Source: Streptacidiphilus melanogenes
Lineage (GTDB): Bacteria > Actinomycetota > Actinomycetes > Streptomycetales > Streptomycetaceae
DNA length: 64,000 nucleotides
Assembly: GCF_000787835.1 (NCBI RefSeq)
Contig: NZ_BBPP01000022.1
Coordinates: 1 to 64,000, forward strand
Direction of reading: 5' to 3'
A program made the position numbers and the translations under genes. The stretch's first letter is position 1. Every line of letters starts with the position of its first letter. Under the pieces are notes generated by a model. The model did no database searches and was not told where the DNA came from. It was given only the letters and a program-made list of their open reading frames with translations. Positions 25,881 to 33,525 of the stretch are shown here, in pieces.

Positions 25881-27338
25881 ATGAGCTCTGCCGAAGCCCC
25901 GGACAGCGTCGTCCGCGCCTACATCGACCAGCACCGTCCCGCCTTCCTCGACGACCTCGCCGAGTGGCTGCGCATCCCCTCCGTCTCCGCCGACCCCGGC
26001 CGGACGGGGGACGTGCGCAGGTCCGCGGAGTGGCTGGCGGCCAAGCTCCGCGAGACCGGCTTCCCGGTCGCGGAGGTGTGGGAGACGGAGAACGGCGGTC
26101 TGCCCGCTGTCTTCGCGGAGTGGCCCTCGGGCGACGCCGGGGCCCCGACCGTCCTCGTCTACGGCCACCACGACGTCCAGCCCGCCGCCCGTGAGGACGG
26201 CTGGGCCACCGACCCCTTCGAGCCGACCGTCGTGGACGGGCGGATGTACGCGCGCGGCGCGGCGGACGACAAGGGCCAGGTCTTCTTCCACACGCTCGGT
26301 GTGCGCGCGCATCTCGCGGCGACCGGCCGCACCACCCCGGCCGTCAACCTCAAGCTGTTGATCGAGGGCGAGGAGGAGTCGGGCTCGACGAACTTCCTCG
26401 ACCTGATCCGCCGTGAGGCCGGGCGTCTGGCGGCCGATGTGGTGATCGTCTCGGACACGGGCATGTGGGCCGCCGCCACGCCGACCGTCTGCACAGGCAT
26501 GCGCGGTCTGGCCGACGCCGAGGTCAGCCTCTACGGCCCGGACACCGACATCCACTCGGGCTCCTTCGGCGGCGCGGTCCCCAACCCCGCCGACGAGGCC
26601 GCGCGGCTGGTCGCCGCCCTCCACGACGCGGACCGCAGGGTCGCCGTGCCCGGCTTCTACGACGGCGTGCTGGAACTGACCGAGCGAGAGCGGGAGCTCT
26701 TCGCCGAGCTGCCGTTCGACGAGGAGGCGTGGCTGCACGTCGCCAAGTCCCGCGGCACCCAGGGCGAGGCGGGCTTCACCACCCTGGAGCGCATCTGGGC
26801 CCGCCCGACCGCCGAGGTCAACGGCATCTGGGGCGGCTACACCGGCCCCGGCGGCAAGACCATCGTCCCGGCGGAGGCCCACATCAAGCTCTCCTTCCGG
26901 CTGGTGGCCGGTCAGGACACCGAGAAGGTGCAGCAGGCCGTGGCCGACTGGGTCGAGCGTCAGGTGACGCCCGGCATCCGCCACGAGATCGTCTTCCGCG
27001 GCGCCACCCGCCCGTGCCTGACGCCGCTGGACCACCCGGCCCTCCAGTCGCTCACCCGGGCGATGGGACGGGCGTTCGGGCAGAAGATCCTCTTCACCCG
27101 TGAGGGCGGCTCCGGGCCCGCGGCCGACCTGCAGGACGTGCTCGGCGCGCCGGTGCTCTTCCTGGGCATCTCGGTGCCGTCCGACGGCTGGCACTCCATC
27201 AACGAGAAGGTCGAGCTCGACCTGCTGGTCAAGGGCGTGGAGACCTCGGCCTACCTGTGGTCCGAGCTCGCCACCGGCTGGGACCGGTCCGCCCCGGGCG
27301 GCGGCGCCGGATCCGACGCCGTGACCGCGGACAACTGA
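25881..27338 (+). CDS. M20 family dipeptidase/metallopeptidase
   Basis: A 485-residue di-zinc exopeptidase. Metal ligands are recognisable: VYGHHDVQP (His), ARGAADDKGQ (bridging Asp), EGEEESGS (catalytic and metal Glu), IVSDTGM (Asp) and GWHSINE (His). The dimerisation/lid region contains TDIHSGSFGG, typical of cytosolic non-specific dipeptidase-like M20 enzymes. It probably hydrolyses dipeptides in the cytoplasm. ATG at 25881 is immediately downstream of a good -10. nudC starts 17 bp after the stop, so the two are probably co-transcribed. Confidence 0.93.
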   Translation: MSSAEAPDSVVRAYIDQHRPAFLDDLAEWLRIPSVSADPGRTGDVRRSAEWLAAKLRETGFPVAEVWETENGGLPAVFAEWPSGDAGAPTVLVYGHHDVQPAAREDGWATDPFEPTVVDGRMYARGAADDKGQVFFHTLGVRAHLAATGRTTPAVNLKLLIEGEEESGSTNFLDLIRREAGRLAADVVIVSDTGMWAAATPTVCTGMRGLADAEVSLYGPDTDIHSGSFGGAVPNPADEAARLVAALHDADRRVAVPGFYDGVLELTERERELFAELPFDEEAWLHVAKSRGTQGEAGFTTLERIWARPTAEVNGIWGGYTGPGGKTIVPAEAHIKLSFRLVAGQDTEKVQQAVADWVERQVTPGIRHEIVFRGATRPCLTPLDHPALQSLTRAMGRAFGQKILFTREGGSGPAADLQDVLGAPVLFLGISVPSDGWHSINEKVELDLLVKGVETSAYLWSELATGWDRSAPGGGAGSDAVTADN

Positions 27339-27355
27339 TCAAGGGGGAGCGAACC

Positions 27356-28300
27356 GTGACGGTTCAGCAGCAATTCGTCCGCACACTTCCGCTGGCGCGG
27401 GCCGGTGTGGACCGCGCCGCGGAGCGCCGCCTCGACGAGCCATGGCTCGCCGCTGCCTGGAGCCACCCGAGCACCCGGGTGCTGGCGGTCTCCGAGGGCA
27501 AGGCCTTCGTGGTCGACACCGAGAGCGGCACGGACCTGGTGCTGCTCAGCACCTTCGACGCCCCCGACGAGGGCGAGCGCTTCTTCCTCGGCTGCGACGA
27601 GGAGGGCGTCGCGTACTTCGCGGTGGCCTGCGCCCAGCTGCCCGGTCGGCTGGACGGCCCCGAGCGCCCAGCGGGCCTGCGGGAGGTGGGCGGCCTGCTC
27701 GGGGCGCGCGACTCCGGCCTGCTCGTCCACGCGGCGGCGCTGGAGAACTGGCACCGCTCGCACCGCTTCTGCTCCCAGTGCGGTCACGCGACCGACATGG
27801 CGGCCGCCGGCCATGTGCGCCGCTGCCCGTCCTGCGGCCGCGAGCACTACCCCCGCACCGACGGTGCGGTCATCATGCTCGTCACCGACGACCAGGACCG
27901 CGCGCTGCTGGGCCGCCAGGCCCTGTGGCCCGAGGGCCGCTACTCCACCCTGGCCGGCTTCGTCGAGCCCGGCGAGTCCCTGGAGCAGGCGGTGGCCCGT
28001 GAGGTCGCGGAGGAGGCCGGCGTCCGCGTCGACCTCGACACGGTCGAGTACGTCGCCTCCCAGCCGTGGCCCTTCCCGGCCAGCCTGATGCTCGGCTTCA
28101 CCGCCAAGGTCGACTCCCGCGACGGCAGCGCGGACATCCGCGTCGACGGCGAGGAGCTCGCCGAGGCCCGCTGGTTCTCCCGTGAGGACCTCGCCGCAGG
28201 CATGGCTGCCGGCACCACCCTCCCGCCGTCGGGCATCTCCATCGCCCGCCGCCTCGTCGAACTCTGGTACGGCAGCCCTCTCCCGGAGGCTTCCGCGTAA
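27356..28300 (+). CDS. nudC: NAD+ diphosphatase / deNADding NUDIX hydrolase NudC
   Basis: A 314-residue enzyme that hydrolyses NADH/NAD+ to NMN(H) and AMP and, in characterised homologues, removes NAD caps from RNA. The zinc ribbon is C139/C142 and C157/C160 (CSQC...CPSC). The Nudix box GFVEPGESLEQAVAREVAEE begins at residue 201, and the NudC-specific SQPWPFP is at 235-241. GTG at 27356 follows GGGGGAG. It is probably in an operon with the M20 peptidase 17 bp upstream. A strong hairpin follows. The same gene sits near adnAB and uvrD2 in mycobacteria. Confidence 0.95.
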   Translation: MTVQQQFVRTLPLARAGVDRAAERRLDEPWLAAAWSHPSTRVLAVSEGKAFVVDTESGTDLVLLSTFDAPDEGERFFLGCDEEGVAYFAVACAQLPGRLDGPERPAGLREVGGLLGARDSGLLVHAAALENWHRSHRFCSQCGHATDMAAAGHVRRCPSCGREHYPRTDGAVIMLVTDDQDRALLGRQALWPEGRYSTLAGFVEPGESLEQAVAREVAEEAGVRVDLDTVEYVASQPWPFPASLMLGFTAKVDSRDGSADIRVDGEELAEARWFSREDLAAGMAAGTTLPPSGISIARRLVELWYGSPLPEASA

Positions 28301-28340
28301 CGGCCGAGGCAGTCCGGACGGGGCCGGTGCCCGAGCCGGG

Positions 28341-28375
28341 CCCCGGAGCACGCGGCCCGTCCGCGCGCTCCGGGG
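28341..28375. terminator. Hairpin terminator downstream of nudC
   Basis: Outer 9-bp stem CCCCGGAGC / GCTCCGGGG with an inner CGCGG/CCGCG pairing, in the gap between convergent nudC and the anti-sigma-type gene. Confidence 0.7.
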
Positions 28376-28437
28376 TCCGGGGGCCGTGCGGCTGCACGTG
28401 CCCGCTTTCGCTCAGGGGCGCGCGCCCGGGGCGGGGG

Positions 28438-28941
28438 TCACGCGCCCGCTTCGCTCGAAAGCGTGATGGCCGGAGTCATCCCCGCGCTTGTGGCGGCAGC
28501 CGCCTCGGCGGGCTGTCCTGTCGCGCGCCCGGTGACCGCGTCCTCGAGGCACTTCGGGTCGAGAGCGAGGACACAGGTGACCGTCTTGCCGGTGAGGCGG
28601 ACCACGACGTCCCAGCTCTCGGCCAGCAGGCGAACGATCTGCAGGCCACGGCCGCCCAGCGCGTCCTCCCCGGCCTCGCGCGCCGAGGGGAGCGCGGTGC
28701 CCTCGTCCGTCACGGAGACCCGCAGGCCCGCGTCGGTCAGGGCGAGCGTGAGGTCGACCGGACCGCTCCCGTAGCGCATCGCATTGGTGACCAGTTCGGA
28801 GACGATCATCTCGGCACTGTCGACGAGATCCGTCGCGCCCCAGGCCGCCAGCGCGGTGCGGGTGATCCGGCGGGCATGCCGGACGTTGCGCGGATGGGGC
28901 GGGAAGGAGGCGACAGCCGCCCAGGCTCTCCGGTCGTTCAT
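28438..28941 (-). CDS. ATP-binding anti-sigma/RsbW-type regulatory protein
   Basis: A 167-residue GHKL-fold (HATPase_c_2) protein. N-box SELVTNAMRYG, G1-like VTDEG and G2 GGRGLQIVRLL are present, but there is no histidine phospho-acceptor domain. Proteins of this type bind sigma factors or phosphorylate anti-anti-sigma partners; Streptomyces encodes dozens. ATG at 28941 has GGAGG 8 nt upstream. A cysteine-containing C-terminal segment (TVTCVLALDPKC) and an alanine-rich tail follow the ATPase fold. It is divergent from the GntR gene, and palindromes lie between them. Confidence 0.9.
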   Translation of the reverse strand: MNDRRAWAAVASFPPHPRNVRHARRITRTALAAWGATDLVDSAEMIVSELVTNAMRYGSGPVDLTLALTDAGLRVSVTDEGTALPSAREAGEDALGGRGLQIVRLLAESWDVVVRLTGKTVTCVLALDPKCLEDAVTGRATGQPAEAAAATSAGMTPAITLSSEAGA

Positions 28942-28990
28942 CGTTCATGCCTCCAGGGCAGGATCATGAGGGCGCGCAAGTAGTTGGGAT

Positions 28991-29026
28991 AATCCGGATT
29001 GAGCCAGCCTTGACCGATGTTGGCTC
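28991..29026. promoter_or_regulatory. Candidate operator: two palindromes between divergent genes
   Basis: AATCCGGATT is a perfect 10-bp palindrome at 28991-29000, immediately followed by GAGCCA (29001-29006) and its inverse TGGCTC (29021-29026). The spacing of 20 bp, two helical turns, suits a dimeric regulator such as the GntR protein encoded next door. Confidence 0.45.
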
Positions 29027-29056
29027 GTTTCCCTGAGCCTGCGCAAGTGCAATGGC

Positions 29057-29062
29057 TACATT
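29057..29062 (+). promoter_or_regulatory. -10 element TACATT before the GntR gene
   Basis: TACATT ends 6 nt before GTG 29069 and CTGAGC lies 18 nt upstream as a possible -35. No Shine-Dalgarno is present, so a leaderless message is likely. Confidence 0.5.
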
Positions 29063-29068
29063 CTCGGG

Positions 29069-29890
29069 GTGAACATTTCCCGAGGGGTGGGCCAGGCCCC
29101 GAAATATCAGCGGCTGGCCGCAGACCTGCGGCGCCGGATCATGGACGGGGAGTGGCAGGGCGGCGTGCCGCTGCCGGTGGAAGGCGAGTTGGAAACCCAG
29201 TACGGGGTCGCTCGTAATACTGTCCGACTTGCTGTTGATGTTCTCGTCAATGAGGGTCTTCTGGTCCGCGTCCAGGGAAAAGGGACCTATCTGAAGGACC
29301 ACACCGTCGTCGATCATCACGCCTATCGTGCACCGACCGTCACCGTTCCAGGAACCCCCCTTGGCGCGGCTTCTTCCGTATATGCGGAGGAGGCGCAGGC
29401 GGCCGGTCGGAAATTGACATCCGACTTTCAGATGCTGATCGTAAGAGCCACCACTGACATCACCGAACGCCTCCGGCTCGCGCCCGGGGAGGCGGTGGTG
29501 CTCCGGCGGGTGCTGCGCTACCTGGACGGCGAACCGTGGTCGGTCGAGGAGAGCCACTACCCGGTCCGGCTCGCCGCCGCGACCGCGCTCATGGATCCGG
29601 ATCCGGTGCCGGGCGGCGACGAGGCCGCCCTCGCCGAGGCCGGTCACGCCGAGACGGGCTGTGTGGACGAGCTCTGCGCCCGGATGCCGAACCCCGACGA
29701 GGCCCGCTGGTTCCAGGCGGGGCCCGGCGTGCCGCTGCTGGTCCAGCTGCGCACCGGCCTCACCCAGGCCGGTCCGGTGCGGGTCACCGAGACCCGGTAC
29801 TGCGCGGACCGCAACCGGTTGGTCTACTCGCTCGGCTCCCCGGAGCTCGTCGCGTCCTCGGGTCGGGTGCCGGCGCAGACACAGAGATGA
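29069..29890 (+). CDS. GntR family regulator with UTRA effector domain
   Basis: A 273-residue HutC-type regulator. The N-terminal winged helix spans about residues 10-75 (YQRLAADLRRRIMDGEW, LETQYGVARNTVRLAVDVL, GKGTYL), followed by a UTRA ligand-binding domain (LAPGEAVVLRRVLRYLDGEPW, VTETRYCADRN). The effector is unknown. The first ~130 codons use many A/T-ending codons (AAATAT, CGTAATACT, GTTGATGTT), clearly below the GC3 of neighbours, whereas the second half is typical. GTG at 29069 is preceded by a -10 at 6 nt. It ends in a hairpin shared with mycoredoxin. Confidence 0.9.
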   Translation: MNISRGVGQAPKYQRLAADLRRRIMDGEWQGGVPLPVEGELETQYGVARNTVRLAVDVLVNEGLLVRVQGKGTYLKDHTVVDHHAYRAPTVTVPGTPLGAASSVYAEEAQAAGRKLTSDFQMLIVRATTDITERLRLAPGEAVVLRRVLRYLDGEPWSVEESHYPVRLAAATALMDPDPVPGGDEAALAEAGHAETGCVDELCARMPNPDEARWFQAGPGVPLLVQLRTGLTQAGPVRVTETRYCADRNRLVYSLGSPELVASSGRVPAQTQR

Positions 29891-29926
29891 CCGGCCGCCC
29901 CGGGCACGAGCCCGGGGCGGCCGGTC
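29889..29926. terminator. Strong bidirectional terminator between gntR-type gene and mycoredoxin
   Basis: Perfect 17-bp stem GACCGGCCGCCCCGGGC / GCCCGGGGCGGCCGGTC with loop ACGA. Its left arm overlaps the GntR stop codon. Confidence 0.9.
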
Positions 29927-29942
29927 GGACATGCGGCCGGGG

Positions 29943-30194
29943 TCAGGCCAGAGCGGCCTTGACCTGCGCGAGGGACGGGTTGGTCATCACCGTCTCCGCG
30001 CCGGTGGAGGAGAGCGCCAGCACCGTCGGCACCGTCTGGTTGCCGTTGTTGACCTTCTCGACGAAGGCGGCGGACGCCGGGTCCTGCTCGATGTTGATCT
30101 CGGTGTACTCGATGCCCTCGCGGGTCAGCTGCGACTTCAGCCGCTGGCAGTACCCGCACCAGGTCGTGCTGTACATCGTGACTTTGGCGGACAT
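29943..30194 (-). CDS. mrx1: Mycoredoxin (glutaredoxin-like, CGYC)
   Basis: An 83-residue thioredoxin-fold oxidoreductase with active site C13-G-Y-C16 and the cis-Pro region QTVPTVL. Mycoredoxin reduces mycothiol mixed disulfides in the cytoplasm of actinobacteria. ATG at 30194 has AGAGGAG 8 nt upstream. An exact sigma-R promoter lies upstream, consistent with thiol-stress induction. The gene lies between nudC and uvrD2, the same relative position as mycoredoxin-1 in Mycobacterium tuberculosis. Confidence 0.92.
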   Translation of the reverse strand: MSAKVTMYSTTWCGYCQRLKSQLTREGIEYTEINIEQDPASAAFVEKVNNGNQTVPTVLALSSTGAETVMTNPSLAQVKAALA

Positions 30195-30248
30195 CCGTAT
30201 CGCTCCTCTTGGGGTCTGTCCCGGCGCATTCGCGTTGCCGGTAGGCCC

Positions 30249-30274
30249 AACGCGGCCGCGCGGGGCCGCATTCC
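30249..30274 (-). promoter_or_regulatory. Sigma-R promoter of mycoredoxin
   Basis: On the minus strand, GGAAT (30274-30270), exactly 18 nt, then GTT (30251-30249). It matches the SigR consensus and lies about 55 bp upstream of the mycoredoxin start. Confidence 0.85.
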
Positions 30275-30319
30275 CCGCGCCCGCCGTCGGGCGGATCCGT
30301 CGTATCAGCTGACCGGCCC

Positions 30320-30328
30320 TGTGGACAA
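30320..30328 (-). promoter_or_regulatory. DnaA box upstream of uvrD2
   Basis: TTGTCCACA on the minus strand (TGTGGACAA on plus) is an exact Streptomyces-type DnaA box, 41 bp before the uvrD2 start. Confidence 0.5.
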
Positions 30329-30369
30329 CGTGGCCCGGGTTGTCGCTGCGGCTTGAGAGGATGGGCGGC

Positions 30370-32715
30370 ATGCAGGTAGAGCTCCCTGGCACGCTGCCGT
30401 CCTTCGCCGGTTCCCACGACGCCGACCCGGGCGGGCGCCGCGACGCCGACGCCGTGCTCGCCGGGCTCGATCCGGAGCAGCGCGCCGTCGCCACGGCGCT
30501 GCACGGGCCCGTCTGCGTCCTCGCGGGCGCGGGCACGGGCAAGACGCGGGCCATCACCCACCGGATCGCCTACGGCGTGCGCAGCGGCGTGATGCAGCCG
30601 CAGCGCGTCCTCGCGGTGACGTTCACGGCGCGCGCGGCGGGGGAGATGCGCGGCCGGCTGCGCCAGCTCGGGGTGGAGGGCGTGCAGGCGCGCACCTTCC
30701 ACGCCGCCGCCCTGCGCCAGCTGCAGTACTTCTGGCCGCGTGTGGTCGGCGGCGAGCTCCCGCGGCTGCTGGAGCGCAAGGTGCAGCTGGTGGCCGAGGC
30801 CGCCGGGCGCTGCCGGATCCGGTTGGAGCGCACCGAGCTGCGCGATCTGACCGCCGAGATCGAATGGGCCAAAGTCACCCAGACCGTGCCGGAGGACTAC
30901 CCGGTGGCAGCGGCCAAGTCCGGTCGCGAGACCCCACGGGACCCGGCCGAGATCCGCCAGGTGTACAAGGTCTACGAGGAGCTCAAGCGCGACCGAGGGG
31001 TGATCGACTTCGAGGACGTGCTGCTGCTCGCGGTCGGCGTGCTGGACGAGCGGCCCGAGGTCGCCGAGCAGGTCCGCGCCCAGTACCAGCACTTCGTCGT
31101 CGACGAGTACCAGGACGTCTCGCCGCTCCAGCAGCGGCTGCTGGACCTGTGGCTCGGCCCGCGCTCCAGCCTGTGCGTGGTCGGCGACGCCAGCCAGACG
31201 ATCTACTCGTTCACCGGCGCCACGCCGGAGTACCTGCTGGGCTTCCGCACCCGGCACCCCGACGCGACCGTGGTCAAGCTGATCCGGGACTACCGCTCCA
31301 CCCCGCAGGTGGTGCACCTCGCCAACGGCCTGCTCGCCCAGGCGCGCGGTCAGGCCGCCCAGCACCGACTGGAGCTGGTCTCCCAGCGCGACACCGGCCC
31401 CGAGCCGGTCTACCTGGAGTACCCGGACGAGCCCGCCGAGGCCGAGGGAACGGCCAAGCGGATCCGGGCCCTGCTCGACTCGGGCGTGCGCGCCAGCGAG
31501 ATCGCGGTCCTGTTCCGCGTCAACGCCCAGTCGGAGGTCTACGAGCAGGCCCTGGCCGACCAAGGCGTCCCCTACCAACTGCGCGGCGCGGAGCGGTTCT
31601 TCGAGCGCCCCGAGGTCCGCGAGGCCGGCCTGCTCCTGCGCGGCGCCGCCCGTGCGGGCGGCGGACCGGTCGACCCGTTGCTGGAGGAGACGCCCGAGCG
31701 GCTCGCCGACCAGGTGCGGGCGGTGCTGTCCACCCGGGGCTTCACCCCGCAGCCCCCGGCGGGCTCGGGCGCGGTGCGCGAGCGTTGGGAGTCGCTGGCC
31801 GCCCTGGTGCGCCTGGCCGAGGAGTTCGAGGCGGCACAGCACGCCGCGCAGCAACCGGCCAACCTCGCGGCCTACGTCGCCGAGCTCGACGCCCGCGCGG
31901 CGGCGCAACACGCCCCGGCCGTCGAGGGGGTCACTCTCGCGTCGCTCCACTCGGCCAAGGGTTTGGAGTGGGACGCCGTCTTCCTGGTCGGTCTGACCGA
32001 GGGCATGATGCCGATCGCCTACGCCAAGACCGACGAGCAGATCGAGGAGGAGCGGCGGCTGCTCTACGTCGGCGTCACCCGGGCCCGGGTGCACCTGGGG
32101 CTGTCCTGGGCGCTGGCCCGTTCCCCGGGCGGTCGCGCCTCACGCAGTCCCTCCCGCTTCCTCGACGGCCTGCGGCCCGGCTCGGCAGTGCGTGGTGCAG
32201 GCGGCGGTCGGGGCGGTTCCGGCGCGCAGGGCGCTCAGGGCGGCCGTGCCTCGCGCAGCCGCTCACCCATCAAGTGCCGCGTCTGCGGTCGGGTGCTCAC
32301 CGAGGCTGTCGAGCGCAAGCTGCGCCGCTGCGAGGACTGCCCGTCCACGCTGGACGAGGGTCTGTACGAGCGTCTGCGGGACTGGCGCGGTCGCACGGCC
32401 CGGGAGCAGGGCCTGCCGGGCTACTGCGTCTTCACCGACGCCACGCTCATCGCCATCGCCGAGCAGCAGCCGGGCTCCCTCCCGGAGCTCGGCCAGATCT
32501 CCGGGGTGGGCCGGGCCAAGCTGGACAAGTACGGCGACGTGGTGCTGTCCCTGTGCGCCGGAGCTGAGCCGTCCGGGATCGAGGCACAGCCCGATCCGGG
32601 TGCGGCAAGCCAGTCCGGGGTCGCCTCCGACCAGGGCGACCAGGGGGACATCTCGGACCTCTGGGACGAGCCGACGCCCTCGGCGACAACGGTCGAAGAC
32701 TCGCCGGAAAAATAG
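30370..32715 (+). CDS. uvrD2: UvrD2: ATP-dependent DNA helicase with tetracysteine and HRDC regions
   Basis: A 781-residue SF1A helicase. Walker A GAGTGKT at 53-59, VDEYQDVSPLQ, QTIYSFTGA, SLHSAKGLEWDAVFL and LLYVGVTRARVHL define the motor. The C-terminus has CRVCGR...CEDC, the tetracysteine motif of actinobacterial UvrD2, and an HRDC-like domain (IAEQQPGSLPELGQISGVG). It unwinds DNA in repair or replication; the mycobacterial orthologue is essential. ATG at 30370 follows GAGAGG at 9 nt. ATG at 30361 is too close to that site. The TAG stop lies within the putative wblC promoter. Confidence 0.93.
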   Translation: MQVELPGTLPSFAGSHDADPGGRRDADAVLAGLDPEQRAVATALHGPVCVLAGAGTGKTRAITHRIAYGVRSGVMQPQRVLAVTFTARAAGEMRGRLRQLGVEGVQARTFHAAALRQLQYFWPRVVGGELPRLLERKVQLVAEAAGRCRIRLERTELRDLTAEIEWAKVTQTVPEDYPVAAAKSGRETPRDPAEIRQVYKVYEELKRDRGVIDFEDVLLLAVGVLDERPEVAEQVRAQYQHFVVDEYQDVSPLQQRLLDLWLGPRSSLCVVGDASQTIYSFTGATPEYLLGFRTRHPDATVVKLIRDYRSTPQVVHLANGLLAQARGQAAQHRLELVSQRDTGPEPVYLEYPDEPAEAEGTAKRIRALLDSGVRASEIAVLFRVNAQSEVYEQALADQGVPYQLRGAERFFERPEVREAGLLLRGAARAGGGPVDPLLEETPERLADQVRAVLSTRGFTPQPPAGSGAVRERWESLAALVRLAEEFEAAQHAAQQPANLAAYVAELDARAAAQHAPAVEGVTLASLHSAKGLEWDAVFLVGLTEGMMPIAYAKTDEQIEEERRLLYVGVTRARVHLGLSWALARSPGGRASRSPSRFLDGLRPGSAVRGAGGGRGGSGAQGAQGGRASRSRSPIKCRVCGRVLTEAVERKLRRCEDCPSTLDEGLYERLRDWRGRTAREQGLPGYCVFTDATLIAIAEQQPGSLPELGQISGVGRAKLDKYGDVVLSLCAGAEPSGIEAQPDPGAASQSGVASDQGDQGDISDLWDEPTPSATTVEDSPEK

Positions 32716-32746
32716 TTTGCGCGCGCAGTGCGGACCCTACTAGCGT
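32708..32746 (+). promoter_or_regulatory. Putative wblC promoter with AT-rich element next to the -35
   Basis: A5T at 32708-32713 precedes TTGCGC (32717-32722). The -10 could be TACTAG (32738-32743) or TAGCGT (32741-32746), giving 15- or 18-nt spacing. WhiB7/WblC-activated promoters carry an AT-rich tract just upstream of the -35, so autoactivation is plausible. The element overlaps the uvrD2 stop codon. Confidence 0.6.
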
Positions 32747-32858
32747 GCCGAGCACGGTCGAGGAAACGAGGCCGAGCCCACTCAGGCACCACCTGCAGCG
32801 GGCGTTACTGCTGCGTGCTGTACAGCTCTCGGGCTGTACTGCAAGCTTGAAGGAAGAA

Positions 32859-32924
32859 GTGACCACCCACGGGTCCGCGACGCCAGCGGACCCCGAGCGC
32901 GCCGAAGGGAGGCGGACATTGTGA
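32859..32924 (+). CDS. Short leader ORF 1 upstream of wblC (21 codons)
   Basis: GTG at 32859 with AAGGAAG upstream opens a 21-residue frame, beginning MTTHGSATPADPERAEG and ending at TGA 32922-32924. The stop overlaps the GTG of the next leader ORF as GTGA, and the second ORF's GGGAGG site lies inside this one. That implies coupled translation. It is too short for a known domain. Its place in the wblC 5' leader suggests a regulatory uORF. Confidence 0.5.
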   Translation: MTTHGSATPADPERAEGRRTL

Positions 32925-33316
32925 TCAGCATGACGAAACTGGCTGGACTGTCGGTGACCGCCGCTGACTTCGGTATGCGCAGCGTCGCCCTGCCCTGTGT
33001 CAAGGCCAGTGGTCTGTCCCTCGCCGGTGCCCGTGTCGACGCCACTCGTGTGCGCGTCGCCAGCGAAGCCACCGTCGCGGGTGCCGCCACTGCCGCCCTG
33101 GCCGGCAATGGCTTCGGCGCGTGGGATGCCCGTCGTCTCGAGCGACCGCTGTCGGCATCCGTAGCGATCATGACCGCCCCCGGCGGTTATGGCGACGCGA
33201 CGGGTGCCGGAGCCTCCGCCAAGCAGCAGCCCCAGCTCCACACGCAGAAGATCGCCGCAGCGGCGATGACGATCCGGGCCCTCCGCGGACCCGACCCTGG
33301 GATAGAACGAACCTGA
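32921..33316 (+). CDS. Long leader ORF 2 upstream of wblC (131 codons)
   Basis: A 131-residue alanine-rich frame (MISMTKLAGLSVTAADFGM... GPDPGIERT) that starts at GTG 32921 with GGGAGG 8 nt upstream and overlaps leader ORF 1. About three quarters of its codons end in G/C, below neighbouring genes but above random expectation for the other frames. I recognise no domain. Its stop codon lies 24 nt before a Rho-independent terminator, and its last codons overlap one arm of a competing hairpin. It may act mainly as a translation sensor for wblC rather than as a functional protein; both are possible. Confidence 0.5.
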   Translation: MISMTKLAGLSVTAADFGMRSVALPCVKASGLSLAGARVDATRVRVASEATVAGAATAALAGNGFGAWDARRLERPLSASVAIMTAPGGYGDATGAGASAKQQPQLHTQKIAAAAMTIRALRGPDPGIERT

Positions 33317-33342
33317 GCCTGCATCAGGTCGGCTTTCCAGGG
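33295..33342 (+). promoter_or_regulatory. Candidate antiterminator hairpin in the wblC leader
   Basis: CCCTGGGA (33295-33302) can pair with TTCCAGGG (33335-33342; one G-U pair), enclosing a small CCTG-CAT-CAGG hairpin. The right arm shares GGG with the left arm of the terminator, so the two structures exclude each other. The left arm lies just before the stop codon of leader ORF 2, where a terminating ribosome would cover it. Confidence 0.6.
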
Positions 33343-33380
33343 CCGCGGAACCCGAATCGGGATCCGCGGCCCTTCTGTTT
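33340..33380 (+). terminator. Intrinsic terminator (attenuator) upstream of wblC
   Basis: 10-bp stem GGGCCGCGGA / TCCGCGGCCC (33340-33349, 33363-33372), extended by a 4-bp inner stem CCCG/CGGG, followed by TTCTGTTT. It is one of few hairpins here with a U-rich tail, and it lies between the promoter and the wblC coding region. Confidence 0.85.
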
Positions 33381-33525
33381 GCCCACAGGCACGACAGAAC
33401 CCAATCGAGCACACCGACTCAGACAGGAAGACGACGCGACCGTGTCACCGGTGACCACCCCGCACGCCCCGTCCGCAGCCAAGGCCGACCACTTCGACGA
33501 CTCCCACCCCCCGGAGGTTTCTCTG

